5,097 nt of DNA from Candidatus Cloacimonadota bacterium (lineage in GTDB: Bacteria; Cloacimonadota; Cloacimonadia; Cloacimonadales; WRIO01): the NCBI GenBank assembly GCA_023230175.1, contig JALNXV010000270.1, forward strand, positions 1 to 5,097, read 5' to 3'. The stretch's first letter is position 1, and each line of letters begins with the position of its first letter. The notes beneath the pieces are model-generated. The model was not told the DNA's origin and ran no database searches. It saw only the letters and a list, made by a program, of their open reading frames with translations. Below, in pieces: positions 5,063 to 5,097 of the stretch. A program made the translations under genes and the position numbers.

Positions 5063-5097
5063 TTGAATTCCGTCATGGTCAATGTTCAATATTATCA
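5063..5097 (+). CDS. Possible start of a gene running off the window
   Basis: AAGGAG (5046-5051) stands 11 bases before TTG 5063, which opens a frame that stays open to the window end (11 codons). ATG 5075 in the same frame is an alternative start, but it is 23 bases from the ribosome site. The sequence is too short to recognise any family. If the frame is real, the upstream terminator and repeats would lie in its leader. Confidence 0.3.
   Translation, partial: MNSVMVNVQYY

Overview
The window looks like ordinary chromosomal sequence from a diderm (Gram-negative-type) bacterium. It contains a secreted outer-membrane beta-barrel candidate, strong GGAGG-type ribosome binding sites and mildly AT-rich DNA. 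TAG, TGA and TAA are all used as stops, so the standard bacterial code applies. The mixture of a diderm envelope protein with small membrane proteins that resemble Firmicutes gut families suggests a host-associated spirochaete (Sphaerochaeta/Treponema-like). That placement is a weak inference from memory, not a database result.

Layout. At 1-105 is the C-terminal end of a gene entering from the left, possibly an M24-type peptidase, closed by an intrinsic terminator at 132-160. A full-length LacI/GalR-family repressor follows on the minus strand (166-1206). Its promoter carries a near-consensus LacI-family operator between the -35 and -10 elements, which implies autoregulation. A 224-base divergent intergenic region then leads into a plus-strand operon: a small outer-membrane beta-barrel protein (1431-1940), an OmpR/PhoB-type response regulator (1958-2629) and its sensor histidine kinase (2626-3708). 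The kinase overlaps the regulator by 4 bases. The regulator gene is interrupted by a single in-frame TAA at codon 36 while the rest of its frame is perfectly preserved, so it is either a very recent pseudogene or carries a sequence error. Three 11-base-spaced direct repeats ahead of the operon look like a possible site for this regulator.

A small two-helix membrane protein of unknown role follows (3779-4141). It converges with, and overlaps by 71 bases, a minus-strand six-helix membrane protein (4071-4742) that has a remote cation-diffusion-facilitator flavour. To the right, a strong sigma70-type promoter (4859-4886) drives a short untranslated transcript of about 100 nt ending in an intrinsic terminator. 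This RNA holds two copies of a 19-base repeat, each able to pair with the terminator's 3' arm. It is either an independent small RNA or the attenuated leader of a gene that begins near 5063 and runs off the window.

How the parts work together: the beta-barrel protein and the two-component pair probably form an envelope-sensing and response unit. The LacI-family repressor probably controls itself and perhaps a neighbouring sugar-related gene outside the window. I see no mobile element, CRISPR array, tRNA or rRNA, and no convincing new multi-gene system. The items most worth checking are the nonsense codon in the regulator and the repeat-containing small RNA or leader.
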